Shown piece by piece: positions 1-7,539 of a stretch of 64,000 nucleotides of DNA. How positions within the stretch are numbered: the first letter of the stretch is position 1; each line of letters begins with the position of its first letter. The position numbers and the translations under genes are program-made. The DNA is from Enterococcus rivorum. GTDB taxonomy: Bacteria > Bacillota > Bacilli > Lactobacillales > Enterococcaceae. The stretch is taken from NCBI RefSeq assembly GCF_001742285.1, contig NZ_MIEK01000067.1, positions 62,001 through 126,000 of the forward strand, written 5' to 3'. A model generated the notes under the pieces. It saw only the letters and a program-made list of their open reading frames with translations, was not told the origin of the DNA and searched no databases.

Positions 1-220
1 CGAGCGTGAGTAGTGAGGTAATAGTGATAATTTCTCGCTGCTTCCAGTCTAGTACATCCCTTTGGTAAATATCCGCAAAAGTAAATTCTAAGATAAATTT
101 GCCTAAATCTGGTGCAATGTCTTGTAAGGATTCGATGACCTTTTTTCCGTCTTCACCATCGATATTTAATAGAATATCAAAGCCGATTTGCTCTCTTGTT
201 TTGTTTTCTGAATTCTCCAT
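1..220 (-). CDS. Carboxymuconolactone decarboxylase/AhpD-like protein, 3' end outside window
   Basis: Translating the reverse strand from the ATG at 218-220 gives MENSENKTREQIGFDILLNI and continues open to the window edge (73 codons). The segment with DWKQREIITITSLLTL is typical of the gamma-carboxymuconolactone decarboxylase/AhpD fold, where this helix precedes the catalytic region; the Cys/His region lies beyond the edge. AAAGGAT sits 6-7 bases before the ATG. The gene follows the HD-domain gene by 19 bp on the same strand, so it is probably the third gene of the SDR-HD-CMD operon. Family call from the visible N-terminal third only; decarboxylase or peroxidase activity cannot be decided. 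Confidence 0.7.
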   Translation of the reverse strand, partial: MENSENKTREQIGFDILLNIDGEDGKKVIESLQDIAPDLGKFILEFTFADIYQRDVLDWKQREIITITSLLTL

Positions 221-239
221 TAATATCATCCTTTTGGAA

Positions 240-1037
240 TTACAATATTTTTTGTATTTGTTTAGCGTAATGAATCAATGATTTTGCATTTTTAGTATTC
301 AAAAACTGAATATTCAAATTCCCTTCGAATCTTACTCGATCTAAAGCATCACAATCATCAAAAAGCATTGTCAGCCTTTTAAAATTATTGTTTGTTAAGA
401 GAGAATGGGATTTCCCATAAATTATTTTTTGGCGTTGATTCAACGAATGAATACTGATGATATGTTGCAATAACTTAATATCTTTCAAACTGAGAGGAGA
501 AGAGAGTTCCAAAACCTTGTAAAGAATATGATTTAACCTTGCTGTGATGCTGTTATAATCTTCTTCTGAGGAGCTAAGAGCTTTTGCAAATCTTGAGTAG
601 CTTTTCTCGCCGTGAAATTGATCATTCAGGTTTTGCCAAGTCCGTCCTACATCATGAAATAGTCCAGCAATTACTAATATTAAAGTTTGATTAAGAGGCA
701 ATTGGTCTATTGTGGCAACTATCATACATAACCATGCAACTCTGATTCCATGAGAATTTCCATGGGCAATCACTGAATCTTTAAATAATCCAAAGTTATC
801 CATTTCGTTGAAATAATTGATTAAGGAAAAAAAAGACTCCTCCTTGAAATGCAATACTGTAAGCTTTTTAACGTCATTAATCTGGTATTGAGGAAAGGCG
901 AACACTCGATGATCGTTATTTCTTTCGAACAAAGTATCACCAGTTCCGTGAACAAGATCGTTCAGTATCTGAAACTGATCTGTTGTCCAATCGTCTTGGC
1001 TAGGTAAATGCTTATTCACACTGTAATAAGTTGTCAT
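240..1037 (-). CDS. HD-domain hydrolase-like protein
   Basis: A 265-residue protein with HD-superfamily signatures: a first metal-ligand His in IAHGNSHG, the HD doublet in AGLFHDVGR, a later His in LLQHIISIHS and an Asp in LFDDCDALDR. The layout fits a metal-dependent phosphohydrolase, but the substrate (nucleotide, cyclic nucleotide or metabolite) cannot be told. Its ATG overlaps the TGA of the upstream SDR gene in an ATGA junction at 1034-1037, so translation is coupled. Together with the SDR and the CMD-like gene it forms a leftward operon divergent from the AfsA-like operon. Confidence 0.75.
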   Translation of the reverse strand: MTTYYSVNKHLPSQDDWTTDQFQILNDLVHGTGDTLFERNNDHRVFAFPQYQINDVKKLTVLHFKEESFFSLINYFNEMDNFGLFKDSVIAHGNSHGIRVAWLCMIVATIDQLPLNQTLILVIAGLFHDVGRTWQNLNDQFHGEKSYSRFAKALSSSEEDYNSITARLNHILYKVLELSSPLSLKDIKLLQHIISIHSLNQRQKIIYGKSHSLLTNNNFKRLTMLFDDCDALDRVRFEGNLNIQFLNTKNAKSLIHYAKQIQKIL

Positions 1038-1843
1038 TCGTTATCTCCAGTTGAATCCAAAACTTGTTTTTGATTTCTCTTTGATTGCCCAGCGTAAGGT
1101 AATAGTGTGTCGGATAATTCAAATGTAAATGTTTCCCGGTTTACGTGCCCAACGGACAAGTCGCTATCATATAGACTCAGTAGAAATTGTGCCATCTGTT
1201 GACTCGTATGATACATTCCAAAGGATTGGTCATAATCATAGGTATCAAGATTATTTGCCACTTGTCCAAATTCTGTTTTTGTTGCGGCTGGTGCTAATAC
1301 TTTTGCTCTCATTTCAGATTTAGATTGAATTAATTCTTGAGCTAATCCTTCCGTAAAAGCACTAACATAAAACTTTGTTGCACAATAGACTACCGCATTT
1401 GGAACGATTGTATAGCCACCTGCTGATGACATGTTGATTAATTGAGTACCTGCTACGTGTCTATATTTTTTTACAAACAAGGTGGAAAGCAAAGTTAATG
1501 TTTCAACATTCAACTGAACGATTTTTTCAACTTTTTCAATGTTATTGTTTTCTAAATCGCCATACATTCCAAAACCAGCATTATTAATCCAGGTTTCAAG
1601 TTCATATGGCTCCAAGTCATTAAAAAGTTGATTTACATTTTCTCTAATAGAGAGGTCAGTTGGAAAAATGAGTACATTAACATTGCTGTTAAGACTAAAA
1701 ATTTCTTTTTTTAGCTGATTCAGTTTGTTTTCACGTCGAGCGATAAGAATCAAGTTTTTATCTCTTTCTGCGAAAGCTTTTGCTGTCTCGTAGCCAATCC
1801 CAGAGCTGGCTCCGGTTACAACGGTATATTTTCTGTTTGTCAT
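1034..1843 (-). CDS. Short-chain dehydrogenase/reductase
   Basis: A 269-residue classical SDR. The NAD(P)-binding TGASSGIG lies near the N-terminus, NNAG in the middle, and the catalytic Ser and YxxxK (INMSSAGG, then VYCATKFY) follow. An arginine after beta-2 (LIARRENK) suggests NADPH preference. The start at 1841-1843 is chosen because a near-perfect AAGGAGGTG lies 6 bases upstream; an in-frame ATG 22 codons earlier has no such site. First gene of the leftward operon, preceded by a TTGACA-N19-TAAATT promoter that matches the one before the AfsA-like operon. A reductase would fit a butenolide-reducing step, but that role is inference. Confidence 0.85.
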   Translation of the reverse strand: MTNRKYTVVTGASSGIGYETAKAFAERDKNLILIARRENKLNQLKKEIFSLNSNVNVLIFPTDLSIRENVNQLFNDLEPYELETWINNAGFGMYGDLENNNIEKVEKIVQLNVETLTLLSTLFVKKYRHVAGTQLINMSSAGGYTIVPNAVVYCATKFYVSAFTEGLAQELIQSKSEMRAKVLAPAATKTEFGQVANNLDTYDYDQSFGMYHTSQQMAQFLLSLYDSDLSVGHVNRETFTFELSDTLLPYAGQSKRNQKQVLDSTGDNE

Positions 1844-1874
1844 TGTTTTCACCTCCTTAAGGGGTATGACTATG

Positions 1875-1905
1875 AATTTACATGCTGGACTATACTCAAT
1901 GTCAA
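1875..1905 (-). promoter_or_regulatory. MerR-type promoter/operator of the SDR operon
   Basis: On the reverse strand TTGACA (1900-1905) is separated by exactly 19 bases from TAAATT (1875-1880). Long 19-20 base spacers are characteristic of promoters remodelled by MerR-family regulators. The spacer starts TTGAGTATAGTCCAGCAT and carries a GAC...GTC half-site symmetry. It differs at one base over this stretch from the promoter at 3020-3050. Confidence 0.65.
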
Positions 1906-1922
1906 GCAACTATATTAAATAA

Positions 1923-1970
1923 TTAAAAAAGGTAAAAGAAATTGTCGAACGATTTCTTTTACCTTTTTAA
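1923..1970. terminator. Strong 17-bp hairpin, terminator-like
   Basis: Arms 1926-1942 and 1952-1968 are perfectly complementary (AAAAAGGTAAAAGAAAT), with a 9-base loop and an A-tract/T-tract on the two sides. It could stop transcription in either direction. On the reverse strand it would end transcription coming from the decayed region at 2-3 kb before the SDR promoter. Confidence 0.55.
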
Positions 1971-2740
1971 TTTTGATGTTCGTATAAACGTAAATTTCAA
2001 CAGTTTTTTCTATTGTACTTTAAGCATCTTTTTGTAATACCATACCTGTTTCATCTGATTGTCAAATTGAAAAATAAAGAAACAGCCAATTGGCTTTCAA
2101 CTGTTTTTCAGCTGAAAGTCAATTACAGCATGGAATGTACGCTAAATAGCCCAAATAGATCATTGGCATTTTTATCAGAATGTTTGTAGTCACACATAGA
2201 CACATTGCCTTATTTACCTTTGGAGTAGTCGTACTTTGTCTTATTTTCAAGAAACACTTTAGTGATTTAGTTCATACAGACTTTGGTAGCAGCCATATCC
2301 TTCTAGAGGACAGGTTGTTCTTTTAATTTGAATAGTACCAGAAATAATGACCTGTGTTTGACTCAAAGCATTCTGCAACAGAAAATAGCTTTCTTAAATT
2401 TAAGGACAATTTTAAATCGGAGTTTAAAATGCTAGTGAAGCAGAACGTGTTATTTTAGAGACTCGAATTCTAAGAGAGGAGGATTGTTTTTTTGTTTTCT
2501 TACTATTAAACCTAAAAACAATAGATAGTATACATTTTCGTCGATAATTTTACTCTCTAAGTTCATTATATTTCTTCTGATCATTTCATTTTTCTAACCA
2601 ATCATAAAGTAAATCTAATCTTTGTTGAATAGTATGGTCACTCTAATAGAGCAGGGGACAAAACTAAAATTCAGATTTGTTTCATCCTCTAAATCCTAAT
2701 AAACGGTGTTCAAAAGTCTGATTCTTCGGAATTTTACCGA
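1971..2740. other. Non-coding stretch without recognisable gene
   Basis: No open reading frame in this stretch has homology that I recognise or a convincing ribosome site. It contains one copy of a short dispersed repeat (2651-2706) that is shared with 42147-42205, and otherwise looks like decayed sequence. Confidence 0.4.
2651..2706. repeat. Dispersed intergenic repeat, copy 1
   Basis: This stretch reads GGGACAAAACTAAAA...TTTGTTTCATC and then CTCTAAATCCTAATAAACGG (2687-2706). The second copy at 42147-42205 has GCGAAACAAAAC...GTTTTGTTTCGC followed by CTCTAAATCCAAATAAACGG. The tail matches at 19 of 20 bases and both copies follow a (partly decayed) hairpin. Confidence 0.5.
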
Positions 2741-3006
2741 AAATTACTCAATACATAAAGCGTATTGTGCGTTTTTCGGTCCAATGTCTCGCCCAAAAAC
2801 GACTTCTATTTCAACCTCGTCTTTTAGTATCGGTCCAATCAATTTCAATTTTATGATAAATGTATTCTAGGTGATATCATGCTCAGAAAAAAACGCTGAT
2901 TAATGTCTACTCGTTCGGGTGTAATCGAACCTTGTTTTTAATAGTACCTTAGTAAGTCAATTGAAAACCCTGAAAAGACAGAAAATTTACCAACAGAGCG
3001 AATCAT
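2741..3006 (-). pseudogene. Broken MerR-family regulator
   Basis: From ATG 3004-3006 (preceded by AAGGAAG) the reverse strand reads MIRSVGKFSVFSGFSIDLLR then YY, a TAA stop, then KQGSITPERVDINQRFF. This is the MerR DNA-binding head (xSxGxFSxxxGxSIxxLRYYExxGLIxPxR), with the conserved acidic codon after RYY replaced by TAA. Further stops follow. A 33-codon open stretch in another frame (LIGPILKDEVEIEVVFG..., ending at 2743) may be the remains of the C-terminal part. The gene starts 14 bases from the TTGACA of the rightward MerR-type promoter, the usual divergent position for the cognate regulator. Confidence 0.7.
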
Positions 3007-3019
3007 TAAAAATTCTTCC

Positions 3020-3050
3020 TTGACATTGAGTGTAGTCCAGCATTTATCAT
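3020..3050 (+). promoter_or_regulatory. MerR-type promoter/operator of the AfsA-like operon
   Basis: TTGACA at 3020-3025 and TATCAT at 3045-3050 are separated by 19 bases. The spacer begins TTGAGTGTAGTCCAGCAT, one base different from the SDR promoter. It lies 170 bases upstream of the first gene of the rightward operon and next to the broken merR-like gene. Confidence 0.65.
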
Positions 3051-3220
3051 ATTTATTATAAGGAAAAAACAATTTTAGGAAAAGCTGTCAAAGTCATTCT
3101 ATAATTCATCAATTGTTTATTCTTGTATCTTATACTTTTTGCCAAAAAGAAGCATAACGAATGATTTATTATTAATAGCTGTTTTTACTAATATTTAGGT
3201 ATTTTTGAGGAGGAAACTAT

Positions 3221-4360
3221 TTGAAAAAAGATACAAAAGTTTTACATAGTTACGAAATGAAGGACAAATTGACTGGAGCTGCATCGATACCGAAGTATCA
3301 AGTTTCAACCTTTCATCAAGAAAACATTCTCGCAAATCAGGAATTTGTTTATTCTCGTTTTGGGAACCCAACAATTTCGTCAGTAGAGAAAGCGGTCGCG
3401 AGTTTAGAAAACGGAAAATATGGTATTGCTTTTTCATCAGGTGTGGCAGCAATCAGTAGTGTTTTGCTGTTGCTCTCATCGGGAGACCACATCATTATGT
3501 GTAATGACATTTATGGAGGGACTTATGCCATTGTGAAAGATATTCTGGAAAAGTTCTCAATAGAAGTATCATTTGTTGATGAAGAAGACAGTAGTGCGTG
3601 GGAAAAAGAAATTAGAGAAAATACTAAGATGATTTATATTGAAACACCATCTAATCCATTGTTGAAAATAACTGACATTAAGAGGGTATGTGAGATTGCT
3701 AAGCAAAACGAATTGATTTCAATTTGCGACAACACATTTATGACGCCTTATTTTCAGAATCCCCTTGATTTAGGGGTAGATGTGGTTATTCATAGTGCAA
3801 CTAAATTTTTGAATGGACACAGTGATGTTGTTGCGGGTTTAGTGGTGACAAATAATCGGGCGTTACAAGAAAGAATTAAATCTCAACAAGTCAATTTAGG
3901 TGGGATTCTTGGCGTAGAAGATGGCTGGCTATTGATGCGTGGCTTGAAAACCTTAGCGGTTAGAATAGAAAAATCAGAACTAAATGCAAAAAAAATAGCT
4001 AAATATTTAGCAAACCATCCTAAAATCCCTAAGGTTCACCATCCGTCCTTAAAATCACATATTGGTCGAGAGGTTCAATTGAATCAAGCTAGTGGATTTG
4101 GTAGTGTTTTATCCTTTGAGTTAAAAAATCAAGAACAAGTTTTACAACTATTTAATGCGATCAACTATCCACTTGTTGCGGTCAGTTTAGGTGGAGTCGA
4201 GTCTATACTTTCTTATCCTTGGTCAATGTCTCACGGCGGAATGCCTTCATCAGAAAAGCAAAATAGAGGTATTACAAAAGGATTAATTCGATTATCTGTA
4301 GGAATCGAAAATGCTCAAGATTTGATTCAAGACTTAGATCAAGCACTAAAAACTATTTAA
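3221..4360 (+). CDS. Cys/Met metabolism PLP-dependent enzyme (cystathionine gamma-synthase/lyase or methionine gamma-lyase type)
   Basis: A 379-residue fold-type I PLP enzyme of the trans-sulfuration family. Visible motifs are YSRFGNPT near residue 44, the phosphate-binding SSGVAAI near 72, DIYGGTY near 96, the pyridine-binding Asp in ICDNTF (D170) and the Schiff-base lysine in HSATKFLNGH (K195). The TTG start is supported by GAGGAGG seven bases upstream. Family members differ by substrate (O-acetylhomoserine, cystathionine or methionine), and the sequence alone does not decide. It is the first gene of the operon with the AfsA-like protein, so it may supply sulfur or an alpha-keto acid to that pathway rather than serve general methionine metabolism (inference). 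Confidence 0.85.
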   Translation: MKKDTKVLHSYEMKDKLTGAASIPKYQVSTFHQENILANQEFVYSRFGNPTISSVEKAVASLENGKYGIAFSSGVAAISSVLLLLSSGDHIIMCNDIYGGTYAIVKDILEKFSIEVSFVDEEDSSAWEKEIRENTKMIYIETPSNPLLKITDIKRVCEIAKQNELISICDNTFMTPYFQNPLDLGVDVVIHSATKFLNGHSDVVAGLVVTNNRALQERIKSQQVNLGGILGVEDGWLLMRGLKTLAVRIEKSELNAKKIAKYLANHPKIPKVHHPSLKSHIGREVQLNQASGFGSVLSFELKNQEQVLQLFNAINYPLVAVSLGGVESILSYPWSMSHGGMPSSEKQNRGITKGLIRLSVGIENAQDLIQDLDQALKTI

Positions 4361-4377
4361 GAAGAGAGGGGAGAATA

Positions 4378-4416
4378 ATGGGAAAAAAATATATGGTGAG
4401 GTCTCCACCAAAATGA
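4378..4416 (+). CDS. Tiny upstream ORF (12 codons) with strong ribosome site
   Basis: ATG at 4378 follows AGAGGGGAG at a 4-5 base spacing, the best ribosome site in this junction. It encodes MGKKYMVRSPPK and stops at TGA 4414-4416. That stop overlaps the ATG at 4413 of a second tiny ORF through ATGA. It may be a leader that sets translation of the AfsA-like gene, or the remnant of a lost N-terminus. Confidence 0.4.
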   Translation: MGKKYMVRSPPK

Positions 4417-4460
4417 AATGTTGGGATGTCCCTTTGAAAAAGAAAGAAGTGAAAAAATGA
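4413..4460 (+). CDS. Second tiny ORF (15 codons) coupling to the AfsA-like gene
   Basis: ATG 4413 opens MKCWDVPLKKKEVKK and ends at TGA 4458-4460, which overlaps the ATG of the AfsA-like gene (4457) through a second ATGA. The product is Lys-rich and unrecognised. Its only obvious role is translational coupling; existence of the peptide is not shown. Confidence 0.3.
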   Translation: MKCWDVPLKKKEVKK

Positions 4461-5206
4461 AAACAGTAGTAGGAACAGAAAAAGTAAATACAAATGAAAA
4501 GTATTCATTGATCTATGTAGAGGACCCTGAAAAAGAAAGCAATTTATCATATGGTGAAATTGGATTTGGTTCAATTAGAGAATTAGAACTATTGAAATTA
4601 ATGTTGGGTGAGAATGTTTCAGATGTGACAATCCAAGGACTTGAAACAAGGGAATTGTTATCTACAAATGAATATAAATGGAATTATCGAAATCCCACAG
4701 AAGCTTTTAATATTGCACGAAAAATATCAATGCCTAATTTTGTTTCTGAACAACTAATTATTACAGACCAACGTATTGATAAAAAATTGGTCCATAAAGA
4801 GAAGCAAGAAAATGTTTTACTTTCTGTGCCAATCAACCACGGAAATGTTTGGTACTTCAAAGGTTTTTCTGAAATTGCAGAACTAAACAGTGATCACCCT
4901 TCTGATCACGTTGATGGAATCAAACTTTTTGAAGCGTTGAGACAAGCTACCTTAGCTTCTTTTCATTTGAATGGGATGAATCATGAAGGAGTTGTTGCTT
5001 TAACAAATTTCAGAATTGACTATATTAATTACGTTGAACTTGATCAACCATACATTATTCAAACAATTCCAGTTTGTGAACCAGATGGTGGTGCAATGTA
5101 TTGTGTATTCAATATTATCCAAAACGAAAAAGTTGTAACTTCGGGTTTTCTAGGAGCATATACATTTCGTTCAAAAGAAATCTATGAAGAAAAGAGAAAA
5201 AAATGA
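4457..5206 (+). CDS. AfsA-family hot-dog protein (gamma-butyrolactone biosynthesis-like)
   Basis: A 249-residue protein. Residues 111-123 read LVHKEKQENVLLS and residues 146-170 contain DHPSDHVDGIKLFEALRQA and SFH, matching the AfsA repeat pattern (VHK..xENVLL, DHVxGMLLLEAxRQA). AfsA of Streptomyces joins a beta-ketoacyl chain to dihydroxyacetone phosphate as the key step of butyrolactone signal synthesis; AfsA itself has two hot-dog repeats. Here the C-terminal repeat is clear and the N-terminal third (residues 30-100) may be a diverged one. The start at 4457 is chosen because it shares ATGA with the tiny upstream ORF; an in-frame ATG at 4418 is an alternative. The stop overlaps the ATG of the phosphatase (ATGA at 5203). 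The substrate is unknown; finding this family in a lactic-acid bacterium is unexpected. Confidence 0.75.
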   Translation: MKTVVGTEKVNTNEKYSLIYVEDPEKESNLSYGEIGFGSIRELELLKLMLGENVSDVTIQGLETRELLSTNEYKWNYRNPTEAFNIARKISMPNFVSEQLIITDQRIDKKLVHKEKQENVLLSVPINHGNVWYFKGFSEIAELNSDHPSDHVDGIKLFEALRQATLASFHLNGMNHEGVVALTNFRIDYINYVELDQPYIIQTIPVCEPDGGAMYCVFNIIQNEKVVTSGFLGAYTFRSKEIYEEKRKK

Positions 5207-6051
5207 ATACTCAAACAAGATTTAAATTATTGGCATTAGATATGGATGGTACAACACTAAATAGTAATCATACGTTGAGCGAAAAGACAATTGAGTCAAT
5301 TAATTCATTTGCTAAACAAGGAGTAAAAGTGGTTTTTGCGACAGGTCGTATGCCAAGTGCTGTTGAAGAACATCTAACGCGTGTTGACACAGATGGGTTA
5401 GTCGTTACTCATAATGGGGCTTTAGTTAAAAATATGAAAACAGACAAAGTTCTTTTAAAAAAAACAATCAGAGAAGAAGTTATTAAAGCAGCAATCGATT
5501 TCTCACGCAAAAGTCAAACGCAGCTACATCTTAATTTAGAAAATAGGACAGTGATAGAAAATGAGAGTTCCAAAAGTAATCAGTACGCAGAAGAACTTCG
5601 AATCAGTTTAGATTTAACTGAAAATTTTAATCGAATTTCGGAGCGCCCCGTCTCTTTGTTGTTAATAAACAGAAAGACAGTATTAGAAGAGTTTTTAGAA
5701 TCATGTCAAAATTCTGAATACCTCAAATTTGATTATGTCTTGATTCCATGGTCAAACGAGGAATGGATGCTGCAATTATTGCCGGAGAACACGTCTAAAG
5801 GACAAGCTGTAATTGACCTTTCAGAACAATTAAATATTGATCCTAAAGAAGAAGTCATTAGTTTTGGTGATAGCTACAATGATTTGGAAATGATAGCTGG
5901 AACATTTTTGGGTGTAGCTATGGACAATGCGTGTGATGAGTTAAAAAAAGTAGCTAATTACGTTACTAAAAGTAATGATTCTGACGGTGTTGCATATGTC
6001 TTAGATAAATTAATGTTGAATGAAACAAATTTTGTTTCAAATATATGTTGA
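5203..6051 (+). CDS. Cof-type HAD-IIB phosphatase
   Basis: A 282-residue HAD hydrolase. Motif I is LDMDGTTL with nucleophile D13 and acid D15, motif II is FATGR, the Lys is in NTSKG and motif IV is GDSYNDLEM. The cap between motifs II and III is the C2B type of the Cof/YbiV group, which dephosphorylates sugar phosphates and other small phosphoesters. It overlaps the AfsA-like gene by four bases. In the butyrolactone pathway a phosphatase removes the DHAP-derived phosphate, so the pairing is suggestive. Actual substrate unknown. Confidence 0.85.
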   Translation: MNTQTRFKLLALDMDGTTLNSNHTLSEKTIESINSFAKQGVKVVFATGRMPSAVEEHLTRVDTDGLVVTHNGALVKNMKTDKVLLKKTIREEVIKAAIDFSRKSQTQLHLNLENRTVIENESSKSNQYAEELRISLDLTENFNRISERPVSLLLINRKTVLEEFLESCQNSEYLKFDYVLIPWSNEEWMLQLLPENTSKGQAVIDLSEQLNIDPKEEVISFGDSYNDLEMIAGTFLGVAMDNACDELKKVANYVTKSNDSDGVAYVLDKLMLNETNFVSNIC

Positions 6052-6064
6052 ATGGAGAATAATC

Positions 6065-6541
6065 ATGCCTTTTTACTCAGTGAAAACATCCATTCCGTTG
6101 GATGAGAATACTAAAAAATCGATTGTAATTAATTTGACAAAAATTACGACCAATTTATTGACAATCGTTGCACCTGATAAAATTCAAGTAATTCTCCAAA
6201 CTCTTGATCGCAACAATTTAGCACGTGGGGGAGTTGTACTCTCAGATCAATATTTTAGTACAAAAAGTCGTTTTTACAATAGTAACTATAATGAAAGTTA
6301 TTTTGAGGGAACAAACATGCACGAAAATTTATTGACAGTCGAATTAGATCTATGGGAAGGCTTTAGTGATAAGCAAAAAGGGCTATTAGGTGAAAAAATC
6401 TCAAGCTATTTCAAAGAAATATTTTGTATTTCTGGTGATAACTGCCTAATTCTTATTCGAGATATGAAACCTGTGAATTGGATTCAAAATGGAATAGCTG
6501 GGGATCATTTAGAATTCTTAAACGAGAGTCGAAAATTTTAA
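6065..6541 (+). CDS. Tandem 4-oxalocrotonate tautomerase-like protein
   Basis: A 158-residue protein beginning MPFYSVKTSIPLDENTKKSI: Met then Pro, so removal of Met would expose the catalytic Pro-1 of the tautomerase superfamily. The first unit spans about residues 1-60. A second beta-alpha-beta unit starts near residue 82 (LLTVELDLWEGFSDKQKGLL) and lacks an N-terminal proline. The fused length is about twice a 4-OT monomer. The start at 6065 is supported by GGAG eight bases upstream; an earlier in-frame ATG would hide the proline. It follows the phosphatase by 13 bp. It could tautomerise an enol/keto intermediate of the pathway (inference). Confidence 0.65.
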   Translation: MPFYSVKTSIPLDENTKKSIVINLTKITTNLLTIVAPDKIQVILQTLDRNNLARGGVVLSDQYFSTKSRFYNSNYNESYFEGTNMHENLLTVELDLWEGFSDKQKGLLGEKISSYFKEIFCISGDNCLILIRDMKPVNWIQNGIAGDHLEFLNESRKF

Positions 6542-6607
6542 AAATTGTACCTATAAGTTGTGGAGCGTCAGAAAAAACTAAATTGCAAGTTAAAAGGAGA
6601 AGATATC

Positions 6608-7237
6608 ATGAAACTATTAAAAGAAAAAGCACCTTATTTAGTCGTAACAGAATTTGAATTTTTATCAGGACAAGATCAAGCAATCATTAATGCTTGGCAA
6701 TCAAGTAATGCAAAAGCATTGTTGGGTGAGTCTGTTTTATATCGAGCTTTAAAGAAGGATACGTTGGTTCTTTTATATAAAATTAATTCGTTCAATCAGC
6801 TTCAAAACTATATTGAAAGTGAAGAATTCACACAATTTGTCGATAGTATTTCTAATAAATTAGGAAGTGACCTTCATCAAGAAGTAGTAGCGCTCGTCAC
6901 TCAGGTAACGTCACGAGAAAATTTATTACCAACTAAAAAATATATGCAATTACGTCACATCGAAGTTCCTCTTTTTGGAGTAGAAGAGTATTTGGATTGG
7001 AGAGAAGATACAATTTTCAAGTATGTAAAACAAAATGAAAAAGTTACGTCATTTGTTGCTTTTCACAGTCTGTTCTCATCAACGCCAGGAGTTCTCTTTG
7101 TCACTGAGTTTGTAGGTGATCCAGATGAATATAGAGAAAGCTTCTTGACTCCTAGATATCAGGAAATTATTAAGGAAGCTGGACATAATCACATCAAGGG
7201 CGGTTTAAATACTTTCGAATATGAAAAAGTAAATTAA
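6608..7237 (+). CDS. Putative dimeric alpha/beta-barrel (ABM-like) protein, two-domain
   Basis: A 209-residue protein starting at ATG 6608 behind AAAGGAGAAG. Residues 10-95 and 115-205 each show the strand-helix-strand pattern of ferredoxin-like dimeric alpha/beta barrels (for example ALKKDTLVLLYKINSFNQLQ and GVLFVTEFVGDPDEYRESF), the fold shared by antibiotic-biosynthesis monooxygenases, muconolactone isomerases and chlorite-dismutase relatives. No cofactor motif is visible. A role in cyclising or isomerising the pathway intermediate is possible but not shown. Fold assignment is by pattern only. Confidence 0.45.
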   Translation: MKLLKEKAPYLVVTEFEFLSGQDQAIINAWQSSNAKALLGESVLYRALKKDTLVLLYKINSFNQLQNYIESEEFTQFVDSISNKLGSDLHQEVVALVTQVTSRENLLPTKKYMQLRHIEVPLFGVEEYLDWREDTIFKYVKQNEKVTSFVAFHSLFSSTPGVLFVTEFVGDPDEYRESFLTPRYQEIIKEAGHNHIKGGLNTFEYEKVN

Positions 7238-7299
7238 AAAATTAGGCGTTACAGGAGAATAATAATTGTTCTGAAACGCCTCATCATAGGAGGGAAAAG

Positions 7300-7539
7300 A
7301 TGTCAATTATCGAAATTTATGGATGGAAAGGAATCAGCTCCGAAAAAAAAGAGGCTTGGATCAAAACCTGCACATCTGTTATCGCTAATCAATTTAATGA
7401 ACCACTAGATGAAATTACTGTATTTATCAATGAAATTCCAAGTGGAAACTGGGGACAGGCTGGAGCAATTGGTACCGATTCAGACTGGCTTGAAAAATCT
7501 CGTGTTCAAGAGAGGATGAAAGAGGATGCCAGTAATTAG
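7300..7539 (+). CDS. 4-oxalocrotonate tautomerase-like protein lacking Pro-1
   Basis: A 79-residue protein, MSIIEIYGWKGISSEKKEAW at the start, with the second strand ITVFINEIPSGNWGQAG typical of the 4-OT family. The residue after Met is Ser instead of the catalytic Pro, so it is probably not active alone. It overlaps the next gene, a Pro-1 paralogue, by 14 bases. The pair may form a hetero-oligomer like the alpha/beta type known in trans-3-chloroacrylate dehalogenase (analogy only). Ribosome site AGGAGGG precedes the ATG. Confidence 0.65.
   Translation: MSIIEIYGWKGISSEKKEAWIKTCTSVIANQFNEPLDEITVFINEIPSGNWGQAGAIGTDSDWLEKSRVQERMKEDASN

Noticed and set aside
2161-2330. Forward ORF MFVVTHRHIALFTFGVVVLC
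   Set aside because: Short, no ribosome site, no family, within decayed DNA.
3195-3452. 85-codon reverse-strand ORF
   Set aside because: It lies inside the PLP enzyme gene on the opposite strand, without a ribosome site or recognisable protein.
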